Positions 1 through 8,124 of a stretch of 64,000 bases of DNA are shown one piece after another (position 1 is the first letter of the stretch; every line of letters starts with the position of its first letter). The stretch is from Crossiella cryophila (GTDB lineage Bacteria > Actinomycetota > Actinomycetes > Mycobacteriales > Pseudonocardiaceae). The notes beneath the pieces were generated by a model that was given only the letters and a program-made list of their open reading frames with translations, did no database searches and was not told the origin of the DNA. The position numbers were made by a program, and so were the translations under genes. The stretch covers positions 1,426,001 to 1,490,000 of the forward strand of contig NZ_JACHMH010000001.1 in assembly GCF_014204915.1 (NCBI RefSeq). Reading direction: 5' to 3'.

Positions 1-573
1 TTCGACCGGGCCGAGTGCGGCGTCGAGCAGGTCGATGGCGTGCGGACCGATGTCCAGCACCGCGCCGTCGGTCTGCCGCCACGGCGAGGCCGAGTACGGG
101 CCGCCGAGCACCGCGCCGGTCAGCCAGCGCACCGAACCGCCGGTCCAGCCGCCCAGTTTGTGCAGCCCGGCCAGCCAGTCGCGGACCTCGGGGGAGTAGC
201 GCCGGGTGAGCAGCAGCAGCGAGGCCAGTCCGCGTTCGGTCACCTCCTCGACCAGCCGCTGGGCCTGTTCCACATTGGCGGCCAACGGCTTCTCCAGCAC
301 CAGGTGCTTGCCTGCCCTGGCCGCCTGGAGCGCGAGATCGCCCTGGATCGCCGGTGGCACCGCGAACGCGACCGCGTCCACAGTGGACAGGAGTTCGTCG
401 AAGGAGTCCGCGGTCAGCGCGCCGTGCGGCTCGGCGAGGTCCTTGGCCGCGTCCCGCCGCCGGGCCCACACCGCGGCCAGCCGGGTGCCGGGGTGATCCG
501 CGATGCCGGGGGCGTGCACCGCCCTGGCCCATGGACCCGCACCGACCAAGCCGATCTTGAGCTGTTCGTCCAC
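1..573 (-). CDS. Gfo/Idh/MocA-family oxidoreductase, C-terminus outside window
   Basis: The reverse strand reads an NAD(P)-dependent sugar or inositol dehydrogenase-like protein that runs off the left edge, so about the first 190 residues are visible. The N-terminal Rossmann segment is IGLVGAGPWARAVHAPG. It is followed by the family's EKPLA motif (residues about 90-94) and, further on, the DIGPHAIDLLDA segment of the C-terminal domain. I prefer the GTG start at 573: a GGCAGGA ribosome site lies 8 bases before it. An ATG at 582 directly abuts that site and would be poorly placed. It follows the 154-residue membrane protein gene by about 20 bases and is probably co-transcribed. The substrate cannot be told. 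Confidence 0.88.
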   Translation of the reverse strand, partial: MDEQLKIGLVGAGPWARAVHAPGIADHPGTRLAAVWARRRDAAKDLAEPHGALTADSFDELLSTVDAVAFAVPPAIQGDLALQAARAGKHLVLEKPLAANVEQAQRLVEEVTERGLASLLLLTRRYSPEVRDWLAGLHKLGGWTGGSVRWLTGAVLGGPYSASPWRQTDGAVLDIGPHAIDLLDAALGPVE

Positions 574-593
574 GGGGAACATCCTGCCGGGTT

Positions 594-1058
594 TCAACGT
601 GCGTCGCGGAACACCCGCACCGGAACTTCTATCCGGCCACCACCGGCGAAGTCCAGCCGCACGGTCTCCGGGCTCCAGCGCACGGTCAGCCCGTTGTCGG
701 TACGCCAGCCCGTGGGCACCTGGAGCACGTGCCCACGCGAGACCTCGCCGCCGTCGTGGCGGCCCAGCCACACCTCGAAGGAGTTGCCGCTGGACATCAT
801 GGTGCCGACGCGTTTCACCGCCAGCGCGTAGCCCTGGTAGTCCCCTGCGGTGGCCACCGCGGTCGGCGGGGACTGCACCTGCACCGTGCTGCGCACCGGC
901 AGCAGCAGCGCGACGGTGATCGCCACGGTCAGCACGGTGCCCAGCACCGCACCCGCCAGCACCAGGCTCAGCTTCAGCAGACAGCCCGCGAACCGCGGCC
1001 GCGGCAGGCTGACGTCCGGCTGCTGGGATGGGACGTTCGGCACACTCACGCCGCACAT
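594..1058 (-). CDS. Small membrane-anchored protein of unknown function
   Basis: A 154-residue protein with one strong hydrophobic segment (residues about 27-52) after a short proline-rich cytoplasmic head. The soluble exported tail of roughly 100 residues probably has a beta fold (GYALAVKRVGTMM, VWLGRHDGGEV, LTVRWSPETVRLDF). No family is recognised. A GTG start at 1049 with GGGAAG nine bases upstream is an equally good start. The gene is divergent from the Nudix gene, with only about 23-32 bases between the starts, and lies just ahead of the oxidoreductase gene. Confidence 0.7.
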   Translation of the reverse strand: MCGVSVPNVPSQQPDVSLPRPRFAGCLLKLSLVLAGAVLGTVLTVAITVALLLPVRSTVQVQSPPTAVATAGDYQGYALAVKRVGTMMSSGNSFEVWLGRHDGGEVSRGHVLQVPTGWRTDNGLTVRWSPETVRLDFAGGGRIEVPVRVFRDAR

Positions 1059-1068
1059 CTTCCCGCCC

Positions 1069-1074
1069 TAGTCT
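1069..1074 (+). promoter_or_regulatory. -10 element TAGTCT for a leaderless Nudix mRNA
   Basis: TAGTCT fits the actinobacterial TANNNT consensus and ends 7 bases before the ATG at 1082. No Shine-Dalgarno sequence precedes that ATG. Transcription would start at or within a base of the start codon. Confidence 0.5.
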
Positions 1075-1081
1075 GGATCGC

Positions 1082-1912
1082 ATGCCGCAGCTACCCGAGG
1101 AGATGGTCCTGCCCGAGGGATTCGTGCCTGCGCAGGCCCCGCAGCCGCCTGCCGAGCCCCGGGATTCGGCCACCGTGGCCCTGGTCAGGGACACCGCGAC
1201 CGGACCCGAGGTGTTCCTGCTGCGCCGGGTGACCGGCATGGCCTTCGCCGGCGGCATGACCGTCTTCCCCGGCGGCGGGGTGGACCGGCGGGACGCGGAC
1301 ACCTCGGTCGCCTGGGCCGGACCGACCCCGGCCTGGTGGGCCCAGCGGTTCGGCTGCCAACCGGAGCTGGCCAGGGCACTGGTGTGCGCGGCGGTCCGGG
1401 AGACCTTCGAGGAGGCCGGGGTGCTGCTGGCCGGGCCTGACGCGGACAGCATCGTGGCGGACACCGCGCCGTACGCCGACGCCCGGCAGGACCTGGTGGA
1501 CCGGAAGCTGTCGCTGGCGGAGTTCCTCACCGAGACCGGCCTGGTGCTGCGCGCGGACCTGCTGCGCCCGATGGCCAACTGGGTGACCCCGCCGGAGGAG
1601 CCGCGCCGCTACGACACCCGGTTCTTCCTGGCCGCACTGCCGGCCGGTCAGCGCGCCGACGGCACCACCACCGAGGCCGACCACGCCGCCTGGCAGCGTC
1701 CCGCGGACGCCCTCGCGGACTGGGCGGCCGGGCGCAGCGGCCTGATGCCGCCGACCTGGGTGACCCTGTCCCAGCTCGATCAGCACCGCACGGTGCGCGA
1801 ACTGCTGGCCGTGGACCGCCCGATCACCAAGATCACGCCGAGGGTGGTGCGCCGCAACGGCAACCTGCACGTGGCCCTGCCCGGCGACGCCGACTACCCG
1901 GAGGCATCGTGA
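1082..1912 (+). CDS. Nudix hydrolase, NUDT19-like
   Basis: A 276-residue Nudix-fold hydrolase, probably acting on a nucleoside diphosphate derivative such as a CoA ester. The Nudix box is split: the GGG-V-D start lies at residues about 63-67, and the REtfEEAGVLL end lies some 40 residues later. A similar long insertion is known in the eukaryotic NUDT19/RP2p CoA-hydrolase group. The early segment ATVALVRDTATGPEVFLLRR is typical of the family's first strand. I chose ATG 1082 because of the -10 element just before it. Its stop overlaps the GTG of the metallo-hydrolase gene, so the two are translationally coupled. Confidence 0.85.
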   Translation: MPQLPEEMVLPEGFVPAQAPQPPAEPRDSATVALVRDTATGPEVFLLRRVTGMAFAGGMTVFPGGGVDRRDADTSVAWAGPTPAWWAQRFGCQPELARALVCAAVRETFEEAGVLLAGPDADSIVADTAPYADARQDLVDRKLSLAEFLTETGLVLRADLLRPMANWVTPPEEPRRYDTRFFLAALPAGQRADGTTTEADHAAWQRPADALADWAAGRSGLMPPTWVTLSQLDQHRTVRELLAVDRPITKITPRVVRRNGNLHVALPGDADYPEAS

Positions 1913-2688
1913 CCCACCCGGCCTACGGCACGCTCCGCCAGGTCACCGCCAACGCGGCGGTGCTGCTGGCGGACAACCCGAACATGATGACCCTGGACGG
2001 CACCAACACCTGGCTGCTGCGCGCCCCCGGCCACCCGGAGTGCGTGGTGGTCGACCCGGGCCCGGACGATGAGGAACACCTGGCCAGGGTGGCCGCGCAC
2101 GGCCCGGTCGCGGCGGTGCTGATCACCCACCACCACGGCGACCACACCGGCGGCGCGGCCCGCTTCGCCGAGCTGACCGGCGCGCCAACGCACGCCATCG
2201 AGCCCGAGCACCGGCACAACGGCGGCGGCGACCTGCACGAGGGCCAGGTCATCGAGGCCGCGGGGCTGCGGCTGCGGATCTGGGTCACGCCGGGGCACAC
2301 CGCCGACTCGCTCTGCGTGCAGATCGAGGGTGACGGCTCGCTGCTCACCGGCGACACCATCCTGGGCCGGGGCACCACCATCGTGGCGCACCCCGACGGC
2401 AGGCTCGGCCCGTACCTGACCACGTTGCGCCGCCTGATGGAGCTGCCACCGGGCACCACCGTGCTGCCCGGCCACGGCCCCGAGCTGCCCGACGTGGCCG
2501 CGGTGGCCACCGCCTACCTGACCCACCGCGAGCAGCGGCTGGACCAGGTCCGCCAGGCCCTGGAAACCCTGGGCCAGGACGCCACCGCGCGCGCCGTGGT
2601 CGAGCTGGTCTACGCCGATGTGGACCAGACGCTGTGGCCAGCCGCCGAGTGGTCGGTGCAGGCCCAGCTCGCCTACCTGCGCGGCTAG
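1909..2688 (+). CDS. MBL-fold metallo-hydrolase (LACTB2/Rv3677c-like)
   Basis: A 259-residue metallo-beta-lactamase-fold hydrolase. The metal-binding motif THHHGDHTGG is at residues about 75-84, with further ligands in TPGHT, TGDT and LPGHGPE. The C-terminal helical extension (about residues 200-259) matches the LACTB2/Rv3677c type, whose animal member is a ribonuclease. The substrate here is unknown. The GTG start overlaps the Nudix stop (GTGA). Its TAG stop and the TAG of the convergent clamp gene share the palindrome CTAG. In M. tuberculosis the homologue also lies near crp and nth. Confidence 0.9.
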   Translation: MTHPAYGTLRQVTANAAVLLADNPNMMTLDGTNTWLLRAPGHPECVVVDPGPDDEEHLARVAAHGPVAAVLITHHHGDHTGGAARFAELTGAPTHAIEPEHRHNGGGDLHEGQVIEAAGLRLRIWVTPGHTADSLCVQIEGDGSLLTGDTILGRGTTIVAHPDGRLGPYLTTLRRLMELPPGTTVLPGHGPELPDVAAVATAYLTHREQRLDQVRQALETLGQDATARAVVELVYADVDQTLWPAAEWSVQAQLAYLRG

Positions 2689-3788
2689 GGCTGGCGCAGC
2701 GGCACCACCAGGTAGCGCAGCCGCACCGCGCCGGGCGGGGTGACGTGGCTGAACATGGTGCCCCGGATGCCCGGCTGGATGTCCACCCTGACCTCGTGCT
2801 CGCCAAACCAGCGCAACGTCTCCAACAGGTATTTCGCCTGGTAACCGCGGCTCACCCGGTTCCCGTGCACGCCGGCCTTGACCGTCTCCTCGGCCTCCCC
2901 GGCCTGCGGATCGCTGCCGCGCACCCGCAGCTCGCCGTCCCCGGTCTCCAGGGTCACCGTGCCGCGCGGCCCGGCATACGGCGCGACCCGGCGCACCGCC
3001 CCGGCCAGCGCGGCGCCGTCCAGGGTGAGCGAGCAGTCGATGGTGCTCGGGAACAGCTTGTCCTCCTCCGGCAGCCCGCTGACCAGCACCGAGGTGGTGA
3101 CTGTCGAGGAACCCCAAGCCAGCGCGGCCCGGTCCTCGTCGGCATGGATGCTCACCCGGTCCGCGCCCCGCGCCTGCTTGGCCACCTCGGTGAACAGCGT
3201 GGCCGGGATCAGCACGTCCAGCCCGTCGTCGGCGGAAACCCACGGCAGGTCAGCCGCGGCCATCCGGTACCGGTCGGTGGCCACCGCCACCAGCCGCCCG
3301 CCCTTGGCCCGCAACCGCACCCCGGTGAACACCGGCAGCGCGTCGTCCCGGCTGGCCGCCGAGGCCACCGGCAGCACCGCCGCGTGCAGATCAGCGCCCC
3401 GGACACTGCCCGCCACCGCGGGCGGTGCGGGCACCCCAGGGTGGTCCTCCGCGGCCAGCAGCGGCAACGCGAACCGCGCACTGGGCGTCCGGACCGCCAG
3501 CCGCGAGCCCTCCACCACCAGCCGCACATCGGGGGAGTCCAGTGCGGCCAGCGTCTCGGCCAGCGGCCTGGCCGGGACCAGGACCTGGCCGTCGGTGTGC
3601 GTGACGGCCGCGGTGTGCAACCGCACCCCGCGTTCCCGGTCGGTGGCCGCCAGGGTCACCCCGCCCGCGTCCGCGGACAGCAGCAGCCCGGCCAGCACCG
3701 GATCAAGGGTGCGGCCGGGCAGCAGCCGGGACAGGTCGGCGGCGGCGGTGGCCAGCGCGGTGGTGGTCGCGGTCAGGTCCAGGGACAT
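2685..3788 (-). CDS. DNA polymerase III beta-clamp paralogue (second DnaN)
   Basis: A 367-residue protein with the three-domain layout of the bacterial sliding clamp. Characteristic segments are LPVFTGVRLRAKGGRLVAVA and TDRYRMA at the domain 1-2 junction, FPSTI in domain 2, and the C-terminal LRYLVVPLR in place of the usual Y-LMP-R end. The true dnaN normally sits beside dnaA, and no replication-origin genes are present here, so this is probably an additional clamp. It could serve specialised polymerases or repair; this is inference. ATG 3788 is chosen because the TAGCGT -10 element lies 7 bases upstream. Confidence 0.87.
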   Translation of the reverse strand: MSLDLTATTTALATAAADLSRLLPGRTLDPVLAGLLLSADAGGVTLAATDRERGVRLHTAAVTHTDGQVLVPARPLAETLAALDSPDVRLVVEGSRLAVRTPSARFALPLLAAEDHPGVPAPPAVAGSVRGADLHAAVLPVASAASRDDALPVFTGVRLRAKGGRLVAVATDRYRMAAADLPWVSADDGLDVLIPATLFTEVAKQARGADRVSIHADEDRAALAWGSSTVTTSVLVSGLPEEDKLFPSTIDCSLTLDGAALAGAVRRVAPYAGPRGTVTLETGDGELRVRGSDPQAGEAEETVKAGVHGNRVSRGYQAKYLLETLRWFGEHEVRVDIQPGIRGTMFSHVTPPGAVRLRYLVVPLRQP

Positions 3789-3795
3789 GCCGCGC

Positions 3796-3801
3796 ACGCT
3801 A
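3796..3801 (-). promoter_or_regulatory. -10 element TAGCGT for a leaderless clamp mRNA
   Basis: On the reverse strand TAGCGT ends 7 bases before ATG 3788. There is no ribosome binding site, which supports a leaderless transcript and this start. Confidence 0.45.
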
Positions 3802-3868
3802 GCGCCGCCCACCGACAGTTCCGCGCTGGCTACGATGCGCCCGCATCGAAGTACGAGGGAGGCGTTCG

Positions 3869-4543
3869 ATGACGGTGCCGACTGGCCCCGAAAAGCCCAC
3901 GGAACCGACCGCAGAGCCAGGCAAGAAGAAGTGGGAACCCGCGGTTGTCGCGGCGATCATCTCAGCGGTCGGCGCGTTCGTCGTGGGGATCATGACCGCG
4001 GGCAGCGGTCTGCTCAGCGGGATCATCCAGGCGAAGACCACGACTGTGACGAAGGTCGAGACCTCCACACAGACGGTCTATGTCACCGCCAGCTCGCTGT
4101 CCACATCGCCGCCGGCCAATGGCGGGCCCACCAGCCAGAAGGCGGCCGCACCTGGAGACACGCTGAGCCTGCGCGAGGTGCCACCACTGGGCAGCCGGGT
4201 GTTCAAATACGGTCGGTACTCCGTCGCAGGGCAGGCGAAGGAACCAGCGATGGCGGGGAAGGTGGAGCAGTTCGGGATCTCGGTGTCCGACAAGTACCAG
4301 ATGCCGGACGGCTATGGCACGTTCCGGGCGACAGTCGGGCTCGCCGACGGCGCTCCAGTCGACTCGACCTGCACGTTTGAGGTGGAGGTCGACGGCAGCA
4401 CTGTCAGGAGCGTGATCGTGCTCGCGGGCAAGACCGCACTACTAGAGGCGCAAGTCGGCTCAGGGAAGACCTTCAAGCTCATTGCCAGCAGTCAGACAGC
4501 CCAGCCCACCGCGGTGTGGATCGAACCCGTGCTGGTGAAGTAG
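3869..4543 (+). CDS. Membrane-anchored protein with NPCBM-like domain
   Basis: A 224-residue protein with a proline/lysine-rich head and one transmembrane segment (about residues 25-50). A Ser/Thr-rich linker follows, then a C-terminal domain (about 110-224) that resembles the NPCBM carbohydrate-binding module (YGTFRATVGLADGAPVDSTC, TFEVEVDGSTV). A GGGAGG site precedes the ATG by about 8 bases. Base composition is slightly less G+C-rich than its neighbours. It could be a surface sugar-binding or sensing protein; the ligand and the domain call are inference. Confidence 0.65.
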   Translation: MTVPTGPEKPTEPTAEPGKKKWEPAVVAAIISAVGAFVVGIMTAGSGLLSGIIQAKTTTVTKVETSTQTVYVTASSLSTSPPANGGPTSQKAAAPGDTLSLREVPPLGSRVFKYGRYSVAGQAKEPAMAGKVEQFGISVSDKYQMPDGYGTFRATVGLADGAPVDSTCTFEVEVDGSTVRSVIVLAGKTALLEAQVGSGKTFKLIASSQTAQPTAVWIEPVLVK

Positions 4544-4599
4544 CCAAGACGTGCTCTGCCGGCCGGCAACCTGCGCCGGTCGGCAGAGCACGGACCTGG

Positions 4600-5862
4600 T
4601 CAGCCGCGGGCGGGGGCGAGGTCAGCGACCGCGCAGTCCGCGGGCGAGACCGCCGGGAGCGCGTCCCGCACGGTCCGCCTGCGCAGCCACACGCCACCGG
4701 CGATCAGCAGACCGGCCACGGTCGCGGCGGCGAAGGCCAGCGGCGGCCCGGACAGCTCGATCAGCTGACCGCTGACCGACTGGCCCGCGGCCAGGCCAAG
4801 GGTCACCGAGGTGATCACCCAGCCGAAGGCCTCGGTGGAGCTGCCAGCCGGGGCGACCTCGTCCACCGCGATGGAGTGCGCGGTGGCCTGCGGGGTGATC
4901 AGGGTGCCGACCACCAGCAGCGCGATGGCCAGGCCGGCCAGGCTGGTCTGCCAGACCAGCAGCAGGAGCAGCAGCGAGAACGCGGCCAGCAGCACCGGCA
5001 GCCGCAGGTACATCGGGCGCGGCACCGGGCGCAGGCCGTAGAGCAGGCCCGCGACCACCGAGCTGACCGACCACAGGCTCAGCAGCAGACCGCCGACCGA
5101 GCTGGGGTAACCGGCCATGGTGGCCGCCGCCGGGACCGCGATCTCGACGAAGCCGATGGTCACGCCGAAACCGAAGGCGGCCAGCGCGACCGTGCGCATG
5201 GCCGGGGTGAGCACGGCCAGCAGGCCCTGCCCCGCCCTGGGCTCGGTGCGCTCGCGCCAGGCCCGCACGGCCGGGGTCAGCGCGAAACCGACCGCGCCGA
5301 TCACCATCGAGCCCGCGCCGATCACCACGCCGGTGCCCGGCCAGGGCAGCGCCATCAGCAGACCGGCGATGGCCGGGCCCAGGATGAAGAAGACCTCCAT
5401 GCTGATCGCCTCGTAGGAGTAGGCGGCCTGCCGGGCCGGGCCCGGCGGCAGCAGCCTGCTCCACAGGCTCCGGGAGGAGGAGCTGACCGAGGGCTGGCTG
5501 ACGCCGAGCGCGAGCGCGATCACCATCAGCAGCCACACCGGCGCGCCGGACTCCACCGCGGTCACCCCGAGCGTGGTGAACAGGGTGAGCAGCGCGGCGG
5601 CGGTGAGCAGCGGGCGGGTCGGGCCGAACCGGTCGACCAGGCGGCCCTGCAGCACCGAACCGATCGCGGCGCCGGTCAGGGCGCCGGCGGAGACCAGGCC
5701 GGCCGAGGCGAAGGAGCCGGTGGCGTGCCGGACGTAGAGCATGAGCGCCAGCCCGACCATCGCGACCGGGAGGCGCCCGAGCAGCGCGGCCAGCACCGGG
5801 AGGCGCGCTGCCGGGGTGCTCAGGGCCGCGCGGTAGGACGCGAAAGACACAGACTGGGACAT
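4600..5862 (-). CDS. MFS transporter
   Basis: A 420-residue major facilitator with about 12 hydrophobic segments. Its organisation is like sugar-efflux or drug-efflux permeases (LLGRLPVAMVGLALMLYVRH in the first helix, GRLVDRFGPTRPLL in the loop 2-3 signature region). The transported compound is unknown. The ATG has no Shine-Dalgarno and lies against a group of GTACCAG repeats, so the promoter is probably blocked by a repressor. The repressor gene is not adjacent. Confidence 0.88.
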   Translation of the reverse strand: MSQSVSFASYRAALSTPAARLPVLAALLGRLPVAMVGLALMLYVRHATGSFASAGLVSAGALTGAAIGSVLQGRLVDRFGPTRPLLTAAALLTLFTTLGVTAVESGAPVWLLMVIALALGVSQPSVSSSSRSLWSRLLPPGPARQAAYSYEAISMEVFFILGPAIAGLLMALPWPGTGVVIGAGSMVIGAVGFALTPAVRAWRERTEPRAGQGLLAVLTPAMRTVALAAFGFGVTIGFVEIAVPAAATMAGYPSSVGGLLLSLWSVSSVVAGLLYGLRPVPRPMYLRLPVLLAAFSLLLLLLVWQTSLAGLAIALLVVGTLITPQATAHSIAVDEVAPAGSSTEAFGWVITSVTLGLAAGQSVSGQLIELSGPPLAFAAATVAGLLIAGGVWLRRRTVRDALPAVSPADCAVADLAPARG

Positions 5863-5864
5863 GT

Positions 5865-5899
5865 GTACCAGTCTGCCTGATCTGGTACGCGGGTACCAG
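5865..5899. promoter_or_regulatory. Palindromic operator cluster upstream of MFS gene
   Basis: There are three 7-base half-sites: GTACCAG at 5865-5871, CTGGTAC at 5882-5888 and GTACCAG at 5893-5899. The last two form CTGGTAC-GCGG-GTACCAG, and the first two form a second inverted pair with a 10-base gap. The array begins 3 bases upstream of the MFS start codon. This layout is typical of TetR- or MarR-type repressor sites, which is inference. Confidence 0.6.
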
Positions 5900-6190
5900 T
5901 TATTTCCCGGTGCCCTTGGTCACCACACGCAGGGTCACGATGCTGTAACGAAAATGCGGTTTCTGGGTGAATCCACGCAACTTCGGCGCGAAGAACGCCG
6001 TCCTTGAGGGTGACAGCGCTTGTACAAAAGTGCTGGAAGACGCAGTGTTGGCGCTGTGCCCGTCACGACAGGGCTGGTCAGGCGTCTAAGAGACACATGC
6101 TTCACAATCGAACTTGAAAATTTCCCTCGGAGATCCGGGTCGGGGCCGGGCCGGGGGACGCGTGGCTGGTCGGGGGATTGGCCACGCACC
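5900..6190. other. Intergenic spacer with no convincing gene
   Basis: The stretch between the MFS promoter and the crp terminator has markedly lower G+C than its surroundings. I see no ORF with a credible start and composition. An 85-residue reverse ORF here lacks a ribosome site and resembles nothing known to me. Confidence 0.4.
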
Positions 6191-6240
6191 AAAAGGAGGC
6201 TGGCGCGCCGCGTCGGGGGCGGCGTCCAGCCTCCTCTTGT
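6191..6240 (-). terminator. Terminator after crp
   Basis: The 9-base arms GGAGGCTGG (6195-6203) and CCAGCCTCC (6226-6234) form a stem. On the reverse strand it is followed by TTTT, about 20-65 bases after the crp stop. Confidence 0.75.
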
Positions 6241-6259
6241 TTTCCAGTTCTCTGGTGCG

Positions 6260-6934
6260 CTACCGCGCCCGGCGAGCCATCCGCTCCGGGTCCAGGATCA
6301 GCACGCTCTTGCCCTCCAACCGCAGCCAGCCACGGTGGGCGAAGTCGGCCAGCGCCTTGTTCACGGTCTCCCGTGAGGCGCCGACGAACTGCGCGATCTC
6401 CTCCTGTGTCAGGTCGTGGGTGACCCGCAACAGGCCACCCTCCTGGCTGCCGAAACGCTGCGCGAACTGCAACAACGCCTTGGCAACCCGACCGGGCACA
6501 TCGGTGAAGATCAGGTCCGCCAGCATGTTGTTCGTCCGGCGCAGCCTTCTCGCCAGCACCCGGAGCAGTTGCTCCGCGATCTCTGGTCGCTTGTTGATCC
6601 ACTCGCGGAGCGCCGGCCGGTCCATGGTCAGCGCACGCACCTCGGTCACCGTGGTGGCCGTGGAGGTCCTCGGGCCCGGATCGAAGATGGACATCTCGCC
6701 GAACATGTCGGAAGGTCCCATGATGGCCAGCAGGTTCTCCCTGCCGTCCGGCGATTTGCGCCCGAGCTTCACCTTTCCCGACTGCAGGATGTACAGCCGG
6801 TCGCCGGGCTCTCCTTCCGCGAAGATCACATGGCTGCGCGGGAAGTCCACAGCCTCCAAAGAACTGGCCAGCGCCTCAGCGGCAGCCGGATCCACGCCCT
6901 GGAAGATGCCCGCGCGGGCCAGGGTCTCGTCCAC
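6260..6934 (-). CDS. crp: CRP/FNR-family transcription regulator (Crp/GlxR type)
   Basis: A 224-residue cAMP-receptor-type regulator. The N-terminal cyclic-nucleotide-binding domain (about 10-120) contains [19 protein letters not shown] and the phosphate-binding cassette [18 protein letters not shown]. The C-terminal winged helix (about 145-220) contains [20 protein letters not shown] as recognition helix. Sequence and position next to nth match M. tuberculosis Rv3676 (Crp) and corynebacterial GlxR, global regulators of carbon metabolism. It is monocistronic, followed by its own terminator. Confidence 0.93.
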   Translation of the reverse strand: MDETLARAGIFQGVDPAAAEALASSLEAVDFPRSHVIFAEGEPGDRLYILQSGKVKLGRKSPDGRENLLAIMGPSDMFGEMSIFDPGPRTSTATTVTEVRALTMDRPALREWINKRPEIAEQLLRVLARRLRRTNNMLADLIFTDVPGRVAKALLQFAQRFGSQEGGLLRVTHDLTQEEIAQFVGASRETVNKALADFAHRGWLRLEGKSVLILDPERMARRAR

Positions 6935-7043
6935 CTCGTCCCTCCTGTCGAGACGCGGCAGTCACGTGTTCTCGTCGAAGCCACTGGAGCGGGCCACGAC
7001 GACGTGCCGCCGATCACTCCGAGCAGTCTAGGACTTCACCCGG

Positions 7044-7319
7044 CTAAGGACGGCTTCGGACACGACGAGGTCGTCGCTGGGCCCGTCCACCGAGCCTTCT
7101 GAGCCGGAAAAGTTCGAGTGCGCGACCGATGCCGTGTCCGTAGAGCGCGCGCACCTCGTCGGGGCGGGCCTTCTCCAGGAACTCCTCGACCTCGTCCTCC
7201 TGCACGGCGACGTGCCGAAGCCGGTCTTCCACGCGCTCCATGAACAGCGCGAAGAACATCACGATGAGCGGTACGACGAGTACAAACCAGGCAGCCATGA
7301 TGATTCGATAGTGGCCCAT
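7044..7319 (-). CDS. Small single-pass membrane protein (Rv3675 position)
   Basis: A 91-residue protein with one N-terminal membrane span (AAWFVLVVPLIVMFFALFM) and an acidic helical segment (VQEDEVEEFLEKARPDEVRA). The tail is very basic. A GGAGGG site sits 3 bases before ATG 7319. An unnamed membrane protein occupies the same place between crp and nth in M. tuberculosis (Rv3675). Function is unknown. Confidence 0.65.
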   Translation of the reverse strand: MGHYRIIMAAWFVLVVPLIVMFFALFMERVEDRLRHVAVQEDEVEEFLEKARPDEVRALYGHGIGRALELFRLRRLGGRAQRRPRRVRSRP

Positions 7320-7380
7320 ACACCCTCCGTGAGCGCAACCGGGGTCCCCCACAGACGTAAACACCATCGTGTCCAGTCCG

Positions 7381-7386
7381 TAGGCT
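7381..7386 (+). promoter_or_regulatory. -10 element TAGGCT for leaderless nth mRNA
   Basis: TAGGCT ends 6 bases before GTG 7393. The intervening GAAGGG is too close to serve as a ribosome site. Confidence 0.5.
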
Positions 7387-7392
7387 GAAGGG

Positions 7393-8124
7393 GTGGCAGA
7401 GCAAACCCGGCTGGCGTTGGTGCGACGGGTGCGGCGCATGGTGCGGGCGCTCGCCGAGGGTTACCCCGACGCGCACTGCGAACTCGACTTCACCAACCCC
7501 CTAGAGCTGGCCGTGGCGACCATCCTGTCCGCCCAGTGCACCGACAAGCGGGTCAACGAGGTCACCCCGGCGCTGTTCGCCAGGTACAAGACCGCGGCCG
7601 ACTACGCGGGCGCGGACCGCGCCGAGCTGGAGGAGTACATCCGCTCCACCGGCTTCTTCCGCAACAAGACCACCTCGATCATGGGCCTCGGCGCCGCGCT
7701 GGTGGAGAAACACGCTGGTCAGGTGCCCAAACGCCTGGTCGACCTCGTCGAACTGCCCGGGGTCGGGCGCAAGACGGCCAACGTCATCCTCGGCAATGCC
7801 TTCGGCGTGCCGGGGATCACCGTGGACACCCACTTCGGCCGCCTGGTGCGCCGCTGGGGCTGGACCGCCGAAACCGACCCGGTGAAGGTGGAGAAGATCA
7901 TCGGCGAGCTGGTCCCGCGCAAGGAGTGGACCATGCTCTCGCACTGGATCATCTTCCACGGCCGCCGCGTCTGCCACGCCCGCAAACCCGCCTGCGGGGC
8001 CTGCTTCCTGGCCAGGGAATGCCCGTCCTTCGGCGAGGGCGAACTCGACCCGGTCAAGGCCGCCGAGCTGGTCAAGGGGCCGGAGGCACCGCACCTGCTG
8101 GCACTGGCGGAGACCCGGCGGTGA
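7393..8124 (+). CDS. nth: Endonuclease III (DNA glycosylase/AP lyase)
   Basis: A 243-residue base-excision-repair glycosylase that removes oxidised pyrimidines and cleaves the AP site. The helix-hairpin-helix is [14 protein letters not shown], containing the catalytic lysine. The catalytic aspartate is in TVDTHFGR. Four cysteines near residues 197-213 have the C-x6-C-x2-C-x5-C spacing of the 4Fe-4S cluster. Length is normal with a short N-terminal extension. It heads a run of four genes joined by stop/start overlaps (nth, TlpA-like, Nudix, marP), the same order as in M. tuberculosis. Confidence 0.97.
   Translation: MAEQTRLALVRRVRRMVRALAEGYPDAHCELDFTNPLELAVATILSAQCTDKRVNEVTPALFARYKTAADYAGADRAELEEYIRSTGFFRNKTTSIMGLGAALVEKHAGQVPKRLVDLVELPGVGRKTANVILGNAFGVPGITVDTHFGRLVRRWGWTAETDPVKVEKIIGELVPRKEWTMLSHWIIFHGRRVCHARKPACGACFLARECPSFGEGELDPVKAAELVKGPEAPHLLALAETRR

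Noticed and set aside
376-388. GTCCACAGTGGAC palindrome in the oxidoreductase gene
   Set aside because: It lies within coding sequence as ordinary codons. It is only noted because an identical 13-mer is near the pilin gene.
5935-6192. An 85-residue reverse ORF between the MFS gene and crp
   Set aside because: No ribosome site or -10, and it runs into the crp terminator. No recognisable protein features.
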